Below, one piece after another: positions 16,484-24,667 of a stretch of DNA of 55,715 nucleotides. A program made the position numbers and the translations under genes. Location of the stretch: the NCBI GenBank assembly GCA_964408435.1, contig CAYOZL010000009.1:1-55715 (forward strand), written 5' to 3'. The DNA is from CAYOZL01 sp964408435. GTDB taxonomy: Bacteria; Bdellovibrionota_C; UBA2361; SZUA-149; CAYOZL01. The notes under the pieces are model-generated. The model saw only the letters and a list, made by a program, of their open reading frames with translations. It was not told where the DNA came from and searched no databases. The stretch's first letter is position 1. The number at the start of each line of letters is the position of its first letter.

Positions 16484-16909
16484 TTATTCAAAGACTTTTA
16501 CTTCCTCAAAGTAGACATAATAAAGAATCCCCAAGAGATTAAAAACGTGTCGCATTTCAAATTCACTAATCTCATGTTTCAGATTTTGATAAACTTCCAC
16601 ATAGAGATCTTCGAACTCTGCTTTTTTAGCCAATGGAAAAGTCAAACATTTTAAAATGCTTGAATCATTTTTTAACATCACCTTTTGTTTTTTTGTTTCC
16701 CACAAGCTAACTAACTGATTAATTAACTCCTCAAGTTCTTTGCTCTTCGAGCCTAGATCCTTAAGATAAGAAACAACTGTTGAAGTTGAATCATGAAAAC
16801 TAGTCATTCCTTGTTCTTCAAAGAAACTAGGCCCAATACATACACTTTGTAGAAACAGTTTCAAATCTCCTAGCTCCCATTGCAGTAGTTCTACACTCTT
16901 GCCATGCAA
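16484..16909 (-). CDS. Hypothetical protein
   Basis: Open frame of up to 141 codons with a TTG start. I do not recognise it. It is predicted soluble and largely helical, with acidic and hydrophobic heptads (SKELEELINQLVSLWE, LYVEVYQNLKHEISEFEMRHVF). The first 30 or so codons overlap, in another frame, the decayed continuation of the FMN-dehydrogenase remnant, so the real start may be the ATG at 16807 (MTSFHDSTSTVV). It may be an orphan reading frame formed after that gene broke. Confidence 0.45.
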   Translation of the reverse strand: MHGKSVELLQWELGDLKLFLQSVCIGPSFFEEQGMTSFHDSTSTVVSYLKDLGSKSKELEELINQLVSLWETKKQKVMLKNDSSILKCLTFPLAKKAEFEDLYVEVYQNLKHEISEFEMRHVFNLLGILYYVYFEEVKVFE

Positions 16910-16921
16910 TAGAATTTGCTC

Positions 16922-17119
16922 TTAAGGTAATTCATTATCAGCTCCTCCTCTAAAGTATTTAAATACTATCGGAGGAACTCTCTTTGCTGTTAAAGAACAT
17001 AAGTCATAAACACTCAGCGCGTCAGTCACTTTCTTTGCCCATCTTTTATCAGCATAAGTTTTAACAAACCAGGCAGATATACTTTGTCGTAAATTTAAAA
17101 AATCCATAAGTCTGTACAT
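16922..17119 (-). pseudogene. Broken FMN-dependent alpha-hydroxy-acid dehydrogenase, N-terminal remnant
   Basis: The 65 codons contain VYDLCSLTAKRVPPIVFKYF and GGADNE, the N-terminal signature of LldD/glycolate-oxidase family enzymes (family: RAKRRLPKMVFDYIDGGADDE). The frame then stops (LP, TAA). Adding one base at the LP codons restores the family continuation TLRANSIAWQECR (family: TLRRNREAF), which runs to a TAG near 16840. It is therefore a gene with a frameshift that has also lost the remaining 300 residues. Intact enzymes are about 380 aa. Confidence 0.72.
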
Positions 17120-17174
17120 ATAACATAAAGAAAAAATTAATGAGATAGGAGCAACAACAAGTCTAAAAACCTTA

Positions 17175-18239
17175 TTATGTATTTTGAAATCTGGTTCTCA
17201 AGAATTCATCGGACTTAGATTTAAGCTTACTACGCTGATCTAGACTCCAATTGTGGAAACCATTGTCTATTACAAGATTTGAAGTACTACCTCCAGTACG
17301 TCCAACTTTCATCAGTCTCTCCAATACACGAGTATCAGCATCTGGATTAACTTCAACCATTACTTTAAGAAACGGGATGATTCCTTCCATGTCTACAAAC
17401 CTAAGAAAACCAGGACCTATAAAACGAATACCCGGACCATAACATAGGGCTTGAGCAATTTGTTTTGGTGTCCAAAACTCTTCGAGTCCTTTAAGACACT
17501 TAAAAAGTTCTTTCGTTACTTCTTGAACCATATTTGCTTCGGCTATTCGAGGCATTTCAATTTTAAACATGGCCTCATTCAGACTTAGTTCTTGATTAGC
17601 AATCAAATCTGAGAAAACTTTTCTGGCATAGTATGCCACTGTTCGATCAATTAAATCGGCATCTTTAGGCGTTTCGTAGAACTTACATGCTGACTCTAGT
17701 AGCACTGTTTGAACTCGAGTACTAAAAAAACCTGGAAGCCAGCGCCTACTAAAAAGCGTATGAAAGCCTAGCTTAGTAAAAAATGTAGCTAGGTCATCTT
17801 GATTTGGAATCCCTAGTTCGAGCAAAGGGAGTATGTGCGCTGGGTTACTGTAATGGAAATAACCGCAGATATCCTGAGCTAGTTCTTCTGGAAAAGTACT
17901 AGAATAGGACAACACAGGTATATCTTCTGTAAGCTCCTTACAGTAGGCACTGCGCAGTTTAGCTCTATTACTACTTGCTGGGAGTTGTTCTAGAACTAAA
18001 TCTGTTTTTTTATCCACACACCCCGAAAAGTCTACACACAACTTTTTAAAACAATGATCAAAATGCTCTAATTGAGCAAGAGCTTCTTTAATTCTAGAAG
18101 CAGCTCTCATTGCAGAGTTTTCACTTTGAAAGTATACAATCAGTTTACTGTCTGGAGGCAACTTCGCTAAGAGAGAAGCGACAAATAACGATCCTTGTTT
18201 TCCTGAGCCAATTACAGCGACCTCTTTGAATTGATTCAT
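17175..18239 (-). CDS. 3-hydroxyacyl-CoA-dehydrogenase-like oxidoreductase
   Basis: A 354-aa protein with an N-terminal NAD-binding Rossmann loop VAVIGSGKQGSLFVASLL. FHYSNPAHILPLLEL matches the family's HFFNPVxxMxLVE motif. The C-terminal helical domain includes GPGIRFIGPGFLRFVDMEG, comparable to GPxxLxDxxGLD. The overall plan is that of 3-hydroxyacyl-CoA dehydrogenase, but the catalytic-region motifs are divergent, so the substrate is uncertain. AAGGA lies 7 nt before the ATG at 18239, which fixes the start over an upstream in-frame ATG at 18287. It neighbours a broken dehydrogenase and may belong to an acquired, partly decayed segment. Confidence 0.7.
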   Translation of the reverse strand: MNQFKEVAVIGSGKQGSLFVASLLAKLPPDSKLIVYFQSENSAMRAASRIKEALAQLEHFDHCFKKLCVDFSGCVDKKTDLVLEQLPASSNRAKLRSAYCKELTEDIPVLSYSSTFPEELAQDICGYFHYSNPAHILPLLELGIPNQDDLATFFTKLGFHTLFSRRWLPGFFSTRVQTVLLESACKFYETPKDADLIDRTVAYYARKVFSDLIANQELSLNEAMFKIEMPRIAEANMVQEVTKELFKCLKGLEEFWTPKQIAQALCYGPGIRFIGPGFLRFVDMEGIIPFLKVMVEVNPDADTRVLERLMKVGRTGGSTSNLVIDNGFHNWSLDQRSKLKSKSDEFLRTRFQNT

Positions 18240-18428
18240 TTTCTTTCCTTGGTAGAGTTTTATTGTTTTGATGACTTGTTGTGCCACTAAAAAAAGCTAT
18301 GACTCTTCTTAGTGACACATTATGAATACAATAATATTTAGATGTTAAAGATCAGCTTGAGTAATAATAGATACTATTATCAAGAGCTTTTCTCAAATAT
18401 GCTTAATTTTTATAGAAATTAGTATTAA

Positions 18429-19859
18429 TTATCCTAATACTACTTCAGTAAGCGGTGGTCTCAACAATAATAACCTAGCCTCAAACGCCCTATCTGCTAA
18501 CTCTTTATGCGTTCTTGCTAATCTTGCTATTTGATTTAACTGCTCAGCTGTTTGAGTAATTAGTCTTGCTGCATCACCTTCAGCTACCCCGTCAGAGATT
18601 AACATTAGTTTAAACTCCTGCCATGACTCTGTCTTAATCCACTTAACAGCAGTATATGCAGCGTTATCTACCACCTCTAAGCTTGTGCCAACCCCTGCCA
18701 TATTAAGTTCTCTAACTGATTTTAATATTTCTTGAATTTTCTCCCTTTGCTCTTCTTCGAAATATCCACCTTTAATTTTCAAATAATTTCTATAATAATC
18801 CCCAGCAATACTAGCTACTACGGCTACTATCTCTTCTAAGGTCATTTGGGCAGTAATCATTTCCTTATCTATTAATTCAGCTAACTCTATTACTAAGTTA
18901 GTACAAAGATTCGAAGACCAAACCCCCTTTTCAGATAACTGATTGTCTACTATGAAGCCTAATTTATTTAAGCCTGCTAGAGAGCTCTCAAGCATCTTTA
19001 CTTGCTTGTTACTGAGAATATCGGCCTCTCTTTTTAGTCTTCTAATTTTCTTAACTTTTTTCTTCTCGTCTTTATCTAACTCTCGAGATTCAAAGTCAGG
19101 ATCAGAATCAATGCCTAAGTCTTGCTCTACTTGCTTAGCTTGTTCTAAAAGCTCTTGTGCTTCTTCTTTATCTTTATAAGAAGCTAAACTTCTTTCAACT
19201 GTAAAACTTAGCCCATCTGCAGTTCTGTATCTCAATAAATTCAGAACAGTTGAAGGCCCAGGAAAATAACTAGATTTAAGAGCTTCTGGTGGTTTTTTAG
19301 CTATTTTTAAAACTGTTCTAGCATCACAAAATTTTGAAGGTACAGCGATACAAAAACCAACTGTATCTTTCCCTCTCCTACCTGCCCTTCCAGACATTTG
19401 TTGTAACTCAGCTGAAGTTAAATCCTCAAAACCTTCATTACCTCTTCTTGAATGAGCAGACACAACTACTGAGCGAGCAGGAAAATCTACTCCCGCTGCA
19501 ACAGTTCCAGTTGCAATTAACGCTCTAAGTAAGCCAGCAGACATTAATTCCTCTAATAAGAGTCTCCACATTAAGAGCTGTCCTGCATGATGAGCTCCAG
19601 CAGCAGCAGTAATAAGAGAAGCGTACTGGGCATGAGAAGTAATTAAGTCTCTATCAAAATCATATTTCTCAATAACTTCATTTATCTTAGCTTTAATTTC
19701 TCTTTGTAAACTTTTATCTGCAGTTAATTTCCTATTCCCGGCTAATCTTTGAACATCAAAATCACACTGGGCTCTAGAACTCCTAAAAAGTATCGTAGGC
19801 AATAAATTATATTTCTTAAGCTCCAGTATCGTTGCACTGACACTTACTATATCTCTCAT
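18429..19859 (-). CDS. Ski2/Mtr4-like RNA helicase, C-terminal half
   Basis: 476 aa carrying the second RecA domain and C-terminal helical part of a HelY/Mtr4-type helicase. Motif IV is LPTILFRSSRAQCD, motif V ALIATGTVAAGVDFPA and motif VI LQQMSGRAGRRG. YFPGPSTVLNLLRY and a winged-helix/ratchet region follow. It lacks Walker A and DExH, which are in the separate upstream gene at 19956-20816. Its ATG (19859-19857) is in the same frame as that gene, but about 97 nt of stop-rich hexamer repeat lie between them. The ATG also overlaps the TGA of a lysine-rich alternative frame (ATGA). The two halves may reassemble as a two-subunit helicase. Confidence 0.85.
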   Translation of the reverse strand: MRDIVSVSATILELKKYNLLPTILFRSSRAQCDFDVQRLAGNRKLTADKSLQREIKAKINEVIEKYDFDRDLITSHAQYASLITAAAGAHHAGQLLMWRLLLEELMSAGLLRALIATGTVAAGVDFPARSVVVSAHSRRGNEGFEDLTSAELQQMSGRAGRRGKDTVGFCIAVPSKFCDARTVLKIAKKPPEALKSSYFPGPSTVLNLLRYRTADGLSFTVERSLASYKDKEEAQELLEQAKQVEQDLGIDSDPDFESRELDKDEKKKVKKIRRLKREADILSNKQVKMLESSLAGLNKLGFIVDNQLSEKGVWSSNLCTNLVIELAELIDKEMITAQMTLEEIVAVVASIAGDYYRNYLKIKGGYFEEEQREKIQEILKSVRELNMAGVGTSLEVVDNAAYTAVKWIKTESWQEFKLMLISDGVAEGDAARLITQTAEQLNQIARLARTHKELADRAFEARLLLLRPPLTEVVLG

Positions 19860-19906
19860 GATCTTTTATTCTTACAGTTTTTAATTTTACTTCTAATTTT
19901 ACAGCT

Positions 19907-19960
19907 CTTAATCTTTTTCTTAATCTTAGCCTTAGTCCTAGTCTTAACCTTAGCCTTAAC
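19907..19960. repeat. Degenerate hexamer array at the helicase break
   Basis: Nine 6-bp units: CTTAAT, CTTTTT, CTTAAT, CTTAGC, CTTAGT, CCTAGT, CTTAAC, CTTAGC, CTTAAC. On the minus strand the unit is NNTAAG. In the helicase frame this puts a stop codon in almost every unit, while in the +1 frame it reads as Lys-X repeats. Period and core match the array at 3702-3797. Confidence 0.85.
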
Positions 19961-20816
19961 TCTCTTTCTTGCCAGACTTATCATCCCCTGACTTAGCACC
20001 ACTGCGCTTAGCACTTCTCCTCCTACCTCTCCCACGATCTTCACCACCTCTTTTCCCTCTGCCTCTCCTATCATTCTTAGGCTTGCCAAAATTATTCCTA
20101 GCTGAGTAAAAATCTTTTACGTATCCACCCACTTCCCCATCACGACCTTCAAGTGGCACTATCCCAAGTCTAGGATTTAAAAACCCCATACGTAGTGGAA
20201 CCTTCCTTTCAGTCTCACTAACTACATTCACATTTTTTTCTCTAACATCAGATATCCACTTAGCAATATCTGCATGATTTGAAATACTTGCTGAGAGCAT
20301 TAACAAATTAGCTTTTTTTGGAGAGAGAATAATACTTTCCTCCCAAACAGGTCCTCTTTGAGGGTCAGCTAAGTAATGTAGTTCATCCAAGATAACCAAT
20401 GAATAAACTCCACCGTAATTATATAAATCGTTTCTGTAAATCTCTGTTGTTGCAACTACAACATCTGAATCTCCGTCAATTTTCCTATCTCCAGTAAGCA
20501 AACCAACTGAGAATTCAGGCTCAAACAAAGCTTTGAACTCTGCATACTTAGTATTAGATAAAGCTTTTAAAGGAGTTGTGTAAATTGCCTTCTCACCCTT
20601 TTCTAAAGTCTTTTTAATACCTTCAACGGCAATAAATGTCTTACCTGTTCCAGTTGGGGCAACTACTAAAGTGTCACTACCAGATAAGATAGAGTCAATT
20701 GCTCTTAGTTGAAAAGGATCTGCCTCAAACTCTGTTGGCTCAGGCACACCGATACCGTCTAAAAATCTTTCTCTTACTCTCTCTAATTTTTCAATAAAAG
20801 GGTTTTTCTTTTTCAT
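19956..20816 (-). CDS. Ski2/Mtr4-like RNA helicase, N-terminal half
   Basis: 286 aa with the first RecA domain. Walker A is APTGTGKT at 53-60, motif Ia TTPLKALSN, LLTGDRK, the DExH box DELH at 144-147, and motif III LSASISN. The protein then runs into an Arg/Lys/Gly-rich linker (RRGRGKRGGEDRGRGRRRSA) and stops inside it. In intact relatives (HelY; plant ISE2) such a linker leads into the second RecA domain, here encoded by 18429-19859. It follows mlaF by 5 nt in a dus-mlaF-helicase transcript. Alone this half could bind ATP but lacks motifs IV-VI for unwinding. Confidence 0.87.
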   Translation of the reverse strand: MKKKNPFIEKLERVRERFLDGIGVPEPTEFEADPFQLRAIDSILSGSDTLVVAPTGTGKTFIAVEGIKKTLEKGEKAIYTTPLKALSNTKYAEFKALFEPEFSVGLLTGDRKIDGDSDVVVATTEIYRNDLYNYGGVYSLVILDELHYLADPQRGPVWEESIILSPKKANLLMLSASISNHADIAKWISDVREKNVNVVSETERKVPLRMGFLNPRLGIVPLEGRDGEVGGYVKDFYSARNNFGKPKNDRRGRGKRGGEDRGRGRRRSAKRSGAKSGDDKSGKKES

Positions 20817-20821
20817 TATAC

Positions 20822-21523
20822 TTAAGGACTACCTAGAGAAGGCTCATTAGAAAAATCATATCTAGTAGAAAGAAAGTCTATAACATTGCTTGGAGCTTTA
20901 GTAACTAGTTCAGCAGGGGCTACATCTGCGATTAACTCTCCATCAAATAAGCAAAGCACTCTTTTAACTTTTGGTAATAATCTTCTGATATCATGACTAA
21001 CTACTACCATTATTGGTAAATACTCCTGATGTAGATTCTCAATCATCTCCATCACTACCGCTGCAGCTACTGGATCAAGACCGCCTGTTGGGTCATCTAA
21101 AAGAACTATATCAGGTCTAGAGACTAAAGCCCTAGCAATCGCAACCCTTCTTTTCATACCACCACTAATTTGCGCAGGTAATTTATTAATTGATTTAGAA
21201 AGCCCTACTTGATCAAGTATTGCGTATGATTTCTCGTATTTTTCTTTATCATTTCTTAGCGCAAAAGCTACATTTTCAATCACACTCATTGAATCAAAAA
21301 GCGCTCCTTCTTGAAAAGAAAAACCTACTTTTAAATCATCTGGTGCAATTAATTCTCCACTATCTGGAGGTAAAACTTTACCTAAGATTTTAATCAACAC
21401 ACTTTTCCCTGAACCACTAGGACCAACAATTCCTATTAATTCAGATTTGCCCAACTTAAAACTTAGATCTTTTAAAATAGCTTTGTTGCTATAAAATTTT
21501 GATACTGAAACTAATTCAATCAT
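20822..21523 (-). CDS. mlaF: MlaF-like ABC transporter ATPase
   Basis: A 233-aa nucleotide-binding protein of the Mla/Mce phospholipid (toluene-tolerance Ttg2A) type. Walker A is GPSGSGKS, then FSFQEGALFDSMSV after the Q-loop, and the signature is ISGGMKRRVAIARAL, whose SGGM(K/R)RR form is typical of MlaF. Walker B is IVLLDDPTGGLDP and the switch is VVVSHD. It would power glycerophospholipid movement between outer and inner membranes. The partners mlaE, D, B and C are not adjacent. It overlaps the end of the dus gene by 4 nt, so translation is probably coupled. Confidence 0.85.
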   Translation of the reverse strand: MIELVSVSKFYSNKAILKDLSFKLGKSELIGIVGPSGSGKSVLIKILGKVLPPDSGELIAPDDLKVGFSFQEGALFDSMSVIENVAFALRNDKEKYEKSYAILDQVGLSKSINKLPAQISGGMKRRVAIARALVSRPDIVLLDDPTGGLDPVAAAVVMEMIENLHQEYLPIMVVVSHDIRRLLPKVKRVLCLFDGELIADVAPAELVTKAPSNVIDFLSTRYDFSNEPSLGSP

Positions 21524-22545
21524 AAAACACTACTTGATTTTAGACTACTTGATTCAGATTCACTATTAATTGATTCCAAACTAACAGGATTAGCCTTTAG
21601 CTCCTCTTGCCAATTAACTAAAAGCTCCGTCATTTCATCTAAAGTCTTAGACCTACAAAGTGCTTTTCTTAACTTTCCGGAACCAGTAACTCTTCTAGTT
21701 GCCTGAGAACCTAGCTGTTTCATTTTACCAATTGCACCTTTTTCACTCATAATCTCTAATAACAACTGCATATAATCTAATAAGACTCTTGGAGTTTCAT
21801 AATCAAGAGCTCTTATAGCACCTGAATTTATTTCTCTAAAAACCCAAGGGTTATGCATTGCTCCCCTACCTATCATTATACCAGCTATACCTAAGTTCCT
21901 AGCTAAATCTGCACTTTCCTTATCAACTACATCTCCACTGCCGATAACTGGGATACTTAACTCATTAGCTACCTCAGCAACTAATTGCCAATCTGCCTTG
22001 CCTCGATAAAGCTCAGATCTTGTTCTTCCATGAATTGCTAGCATATCAACACCGCAATCCTCTGCCATTTTAGCTATTTGCATCGCATTTACTGAATCTG
22101 CATCCCAACCTGATCTAATCTTAAGGGTAAAAGGAATAGAAACTTTACTTCTTACACTGGAGAGCATTTTTGCTAAATGCTCAGGCTCTCGCATTAACTG
22201 ACAACCGCCGCCTCTTTTTACTACTTTTGGAGCAGGGCAACCACAATTAATATCAATGATATCTGCTCCAGTATCCTGAACCATCATGGCCGCATCGCAC
22301 ATTTTATTTATATCGTAGCCAAAAATTTGAATAGAAATTGGTCTTTCAATTTCATCAAAATTCATCATCCGAAGAGTTTGAGGAATTTCTCTAGTTAGCC
22401 CCTCTATACTAATAAACTCTGTAACTACTAAGCCTAGCGAACTACCATTTTCTTTTCTTAATAACTTTCTAAAAGCAGTGTTTGTTACTCCAGACATTGG
22501 AGCTAAGACTAAATCACTTTCAAATTCGAGCTTTCCTATTTTCAT
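21520..22545 (-). CDS. dusB: tRNA-dihydrouridine synthase
   Basis: A 341-aa FMN TIM-barrel enzyme reducing uridine in tRNA. LAPMSGVTNTAFRKL binds FMN. INCGCPAPKVVKRGGGCQLM contains the catalytic cysteine in the CGCPxxKV motif. PFTLKIRSGWD, LAIHGRTRSELYRGKADW and VIGSGDV, GIMIGRGAMHNPW complete the barrel. The GGGCxLM and GRGA..NPW forms fit the DusB branch. The C-terminus carries a short serine-rich tail. It starts directly after the hybrid kinase gene (adjacent stop and start). Confidence 0.9.
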   Translation of the reverse strand: MKIGKLEFESDLVLAPMSGVTNTAFRKLLRKENGSSLGLVVTEFISIEGLTREIPQTLRMMNFDEIERPISIQIFGYDINKMCDAAMMVQDTGADIIDINCGCPAPKVVKRGGGCQLMREPEHLAKMLSSVRSKVSIPFTLKIRSGWDADSVNAMQIAKMAEDCGVDMLAIHGRTRSELYRGKADWQLVAEVANELSIPVIGSGDVVDKESADLARNLGIAGIMIGRGAMHNPWVFREINSGAIRALDYETPRVLLDYMQLLLEIMSEKGAIGKMKQLGSQATRRVTGSGKLRKALCRSKTLDEMTELLVNWQEELKANPVSLESINSESESSSLKSSSVL

Positions 22546-24021
22546 TTAGCTGTTATCTATTGCGCTTCTTACTTCAGCAGAGAGTTCCTCTACGGCAAAC
22601 GGCTTTTGAATAAAGCCTACAGCTCCATCATTTAAAATAGCAGAAGTCCTAGCATCACTTGAATAACCTGAGGCAATTAAAATTTTTAAATCTGGTATGA
22701 TTTCTCTAAGCTTATAAAACAACTCATCTCCAGAAAGATTTGGCATAATCATATCTAGAATAACTAAATCAAAATTTTGATCTTTTTCAAATACAGAAAG
22801 CGCTTCTAAGCCGTCTTCTGCAACTACAACTGTATAGCCTAAATGCTCTAAACTCTTCTCCATTACAATTCTAACAGTTTGCTCATCATCAACTATTAGA
22901 ATTCTTTCTTTTCCTTTTGAGATTGCTGCTTTTGAAATCTTTGTTTTTTCTTTCTTCCCTTCACCTACCCCAGCAAGCAAGTCATTGCTTACTAAAGGAA
23001 GCAGGACCTCGAAACTACTTCCAACATCAAACTTAGACTTAACTAAGATAGCACCCCTATGGCTAGAGATAATCGAAGCAACAGTCGCCATCCCGATACC
23101 TGTTCCACCAGAGCTGTTTTTTCTCCTTTTTTTAGAGCTAAAAAAAGGTTGAAAGATTTTATCTATTGTTTCAGGCTTCATCCCAATTCCATTATCTTTT
23201 ACAGTTAGGCTTGCGTAGAGTCCTGGTGCTAATTCCTGATTGTTAATTATTTCAGCTTGCTCTAGTTTTTTAGTCTCAAGTAAAACTTCAATTAGACCTG
23301 CTTCATTTTTAAGAGCCTCTCTTGCATTCACAAGTAGATTTAATAACAGTTGGCTAAGTTGGCTTTTCTCTCCTAAAACAAAAATAGCTTCTTTAGATTT
23401 TGAGAATTTAATTTTTGATTTATCGCTAATTGTAGCTTGAATAAGATTAATTGCACTTGAGCATAGCTCTACTAAATCAACTTCTTTAACCTCCAGGTTT
23501 CCACCTTTTGCATAATCTAAGATTTGCATTGACAAAGCTGCTGCTTTTCTAGCACCGTCTTCTATCGCCTTCAGAGAATCAGATTCAGTCTCAGACATTT
23601 TTAAAAAAGATACGTGTCCAAGCACTGCAGTAAGAATATTATTTAAATCGTGCGCCACTCCACTTGCTAGAACTCCTAGAGCCTCGTATCTACTTTTTTG
23701 AAAATGATTTACAGAAACCCCGGGCTTACTTGCAATAAGTGCAAATCCAATATGCTTCTTAGCCTCTCTTAACTTAACAACATTAAATACTAAGTTAACT
23801 TTCCCTTCCCAAAGAACTTCTAATTCTTCTCCGTGACTAAGTTCTTTACTCTGAAGATTAACCATCTCCCAAAATAAACAGTTTTTTACTCTTGGATGCC
23901 TACTAGTTGAAAGAGAAATAAACGCATCATTACAGTCGCAAATAACTGCACCTAAGTCTAGAAGTATGACTGGATCTGGAATTGATTTAAAAAAAGAGCT
24001 GTTTAAGTGTTCTATATTCAT
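22546..24021 (-). CDS. Hybrid sensor histidine kinase with C-terminal receiver
   Basis: A 491-aa soluble kinase. A small N-terminal PAS-like sensor (to about residue 100) is followed by HisKA with His124 in ASGVAHDLNNILTAVLGH. The HATPase_c domain (NLLVNAREAL, VKDNGIGM, GTGIGMATVASI) ends near 330. A receiver domain follows (RILIVDDEQTVR, phospho-Asp in DLVILDMIMPNLSG, and a conserved K in IQKPF). The absence of membrane segments implies a cytoplasmic signal. HDLNN and the attached receiver are typical of phosphorelay kinases. It heads a co-directional run with dus, mlaF and the helicase. No cognate DNA-binding regulator is next to it. Confidence 0.92.
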   Translation of the reverse strand: MNIEHLNSSFFKSIPDPVILLDLGAVICDCNDAFISLSTSRHPRVKNCLFWEMVNLQSKELSHGEELEVLWEGKVNLVFNVVKLREAKKHIGFALIASKPGVSVNHFQKSRYEALGVLASGVAHDLNNILTAVLGHVSFLKMSETESDSLKAIEDGARKAAALSMQILDYAKGGNLEVKEVDLVELCSSAINLIQATISDKSKIKFSKSKEAIFVLGEKSQLSQLLLNLLVNAREALKNEAGLIEVLLETKKLEQAEIINNQELAPGLYASLTVKDNGIGMKPETIDKIFQPFFSSKKRRKNSSGGTGIGMATVASIISSHRGAILVKSKFDVGSSFEVLLPLVSNDLLAGVGEGKKEKTKISKAAISKGKERILIVDDEQTVRIVMEKSLEHLGYTVVVAEDGLEALSVFEKDQNFDLVILDMIMPNLSGDELFYKLREIIPDLKILIASGYSSDARTSAILNDGAVGFIQKPFAVEELSAEVRSAIDNS

Positions 24022-24164
24022 TTTCGTAGTTACAACTTATAAAAACTATTGCCAAAAATAGCTAATCTATTTTATTCATATATATAGTTTTTTTAAATAG
24101 TAAATTTATACTGTTAGTTTGAACAGATAAATCAATGCTTATAAATAATACTGGGGTAGTAGAT

Positions 24165-24578
24165 ATGTTAACTGGAGTAGTCAAATGGTTCAATGATGCT
24201 AAAGGATTTGGCTTTATTGAACATACTAGTGGCAAAGACGTTTTTGTCCATTATTCAGTTATTGAGTGGGACGGATTTAAAACCCTTAAAGACGGCGAAA
24301 AAGTATTATATGAGCTAAAAGAAGGCGAAAAAGGTCTTCATGCTGCTAGAGTTACAAGACCAAATACTGAAGTTACTGCTGAAGAGATAGCTGCAAATTC
24401 CGCAGAACAAGCTGTAAATGAGCCAAATCAAGATTCAGAAGCTCCACAACCATTAAGCGCTCAAATAGAAGTGATTTCTGAGAATACTCCTCCTAGTGAG
24501 AAGGCAGACGATCCTTTTTCAAAAACCGAAGAAAATATCGAGGAAAATCGAGAAGATAGCGATTTCCCGGAACAATAA
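24165..24578 (+). CDS. Cold-shock domain protein with acidic tail
   Basis: The N-terminal 67 aa form a CspA-type OB fold: TGVVKWFNDAKGFGFIEH (RNP1 KGFGFI) and DVFVHYSVI (RNP2). It binds single-stranded RNA or DNA. A long acidic, Glu/Asn/Pro-rich tail of about 70 aa follows, unlike single-domain CspA. I start at ATG 24165 (MLTGVVKW), where the family begins. An in-frame ATG at 24135 would add ten residues and lacks a ribosome site. Monocistronic, with a terminator hairpin downstream. Confidence 0.9.
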   Translation: MLTGVVKWFNDAKGFGFIEHTSGKDVFVHYSVIEWDGFKTLKDGEKVLYELKEGEKGLHAARVTRPNTEVTAEEIAANSAEQAVNEPNQDSEAPQPLSAQIEVISENTPPSEKADDPFSKTEENIEENREDSDFPEQ

Positions 24579-24597
24579 TCTAGCTTCCTACATCCTA

Positions 24598-24667
24598 TAG
24601 CTGTTAACACAAACATTAATAACAATATTATTATCGTTATTAATGCAGCTAAAGGTTTATTTTTTTG
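24598..24667 (+). terminator. Probable terminator after the cold-shock gene
   Basis: Nested stems TAGCTG/CAGCTA (24598-24603 with 24646-24651) and ATTAATAAC/GTTATTAAT (24615-24623 with 24636-24644) are followed by a T-rich stretch (24657-24666). The T run overlaps the start of the next gene. Confidence 0.6.

Noticed and set aside
19856..20089. 77-codon Lys/Arg-rich minus-strand ORF as an independent gene
   Set aside because: It lies wholly in another frame over the helicase linker and hexamer array; its low complexity follows from the repeat. It was kept only as a possible recoding frame in the finding on the split helicase.
24119..24145. Promoter TTGAAC / TATAAA ahead of the cold-shock gene
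   Set aside because: The spacer is only 15 nt and the region is so AT-rich that such matches are expected by chance.
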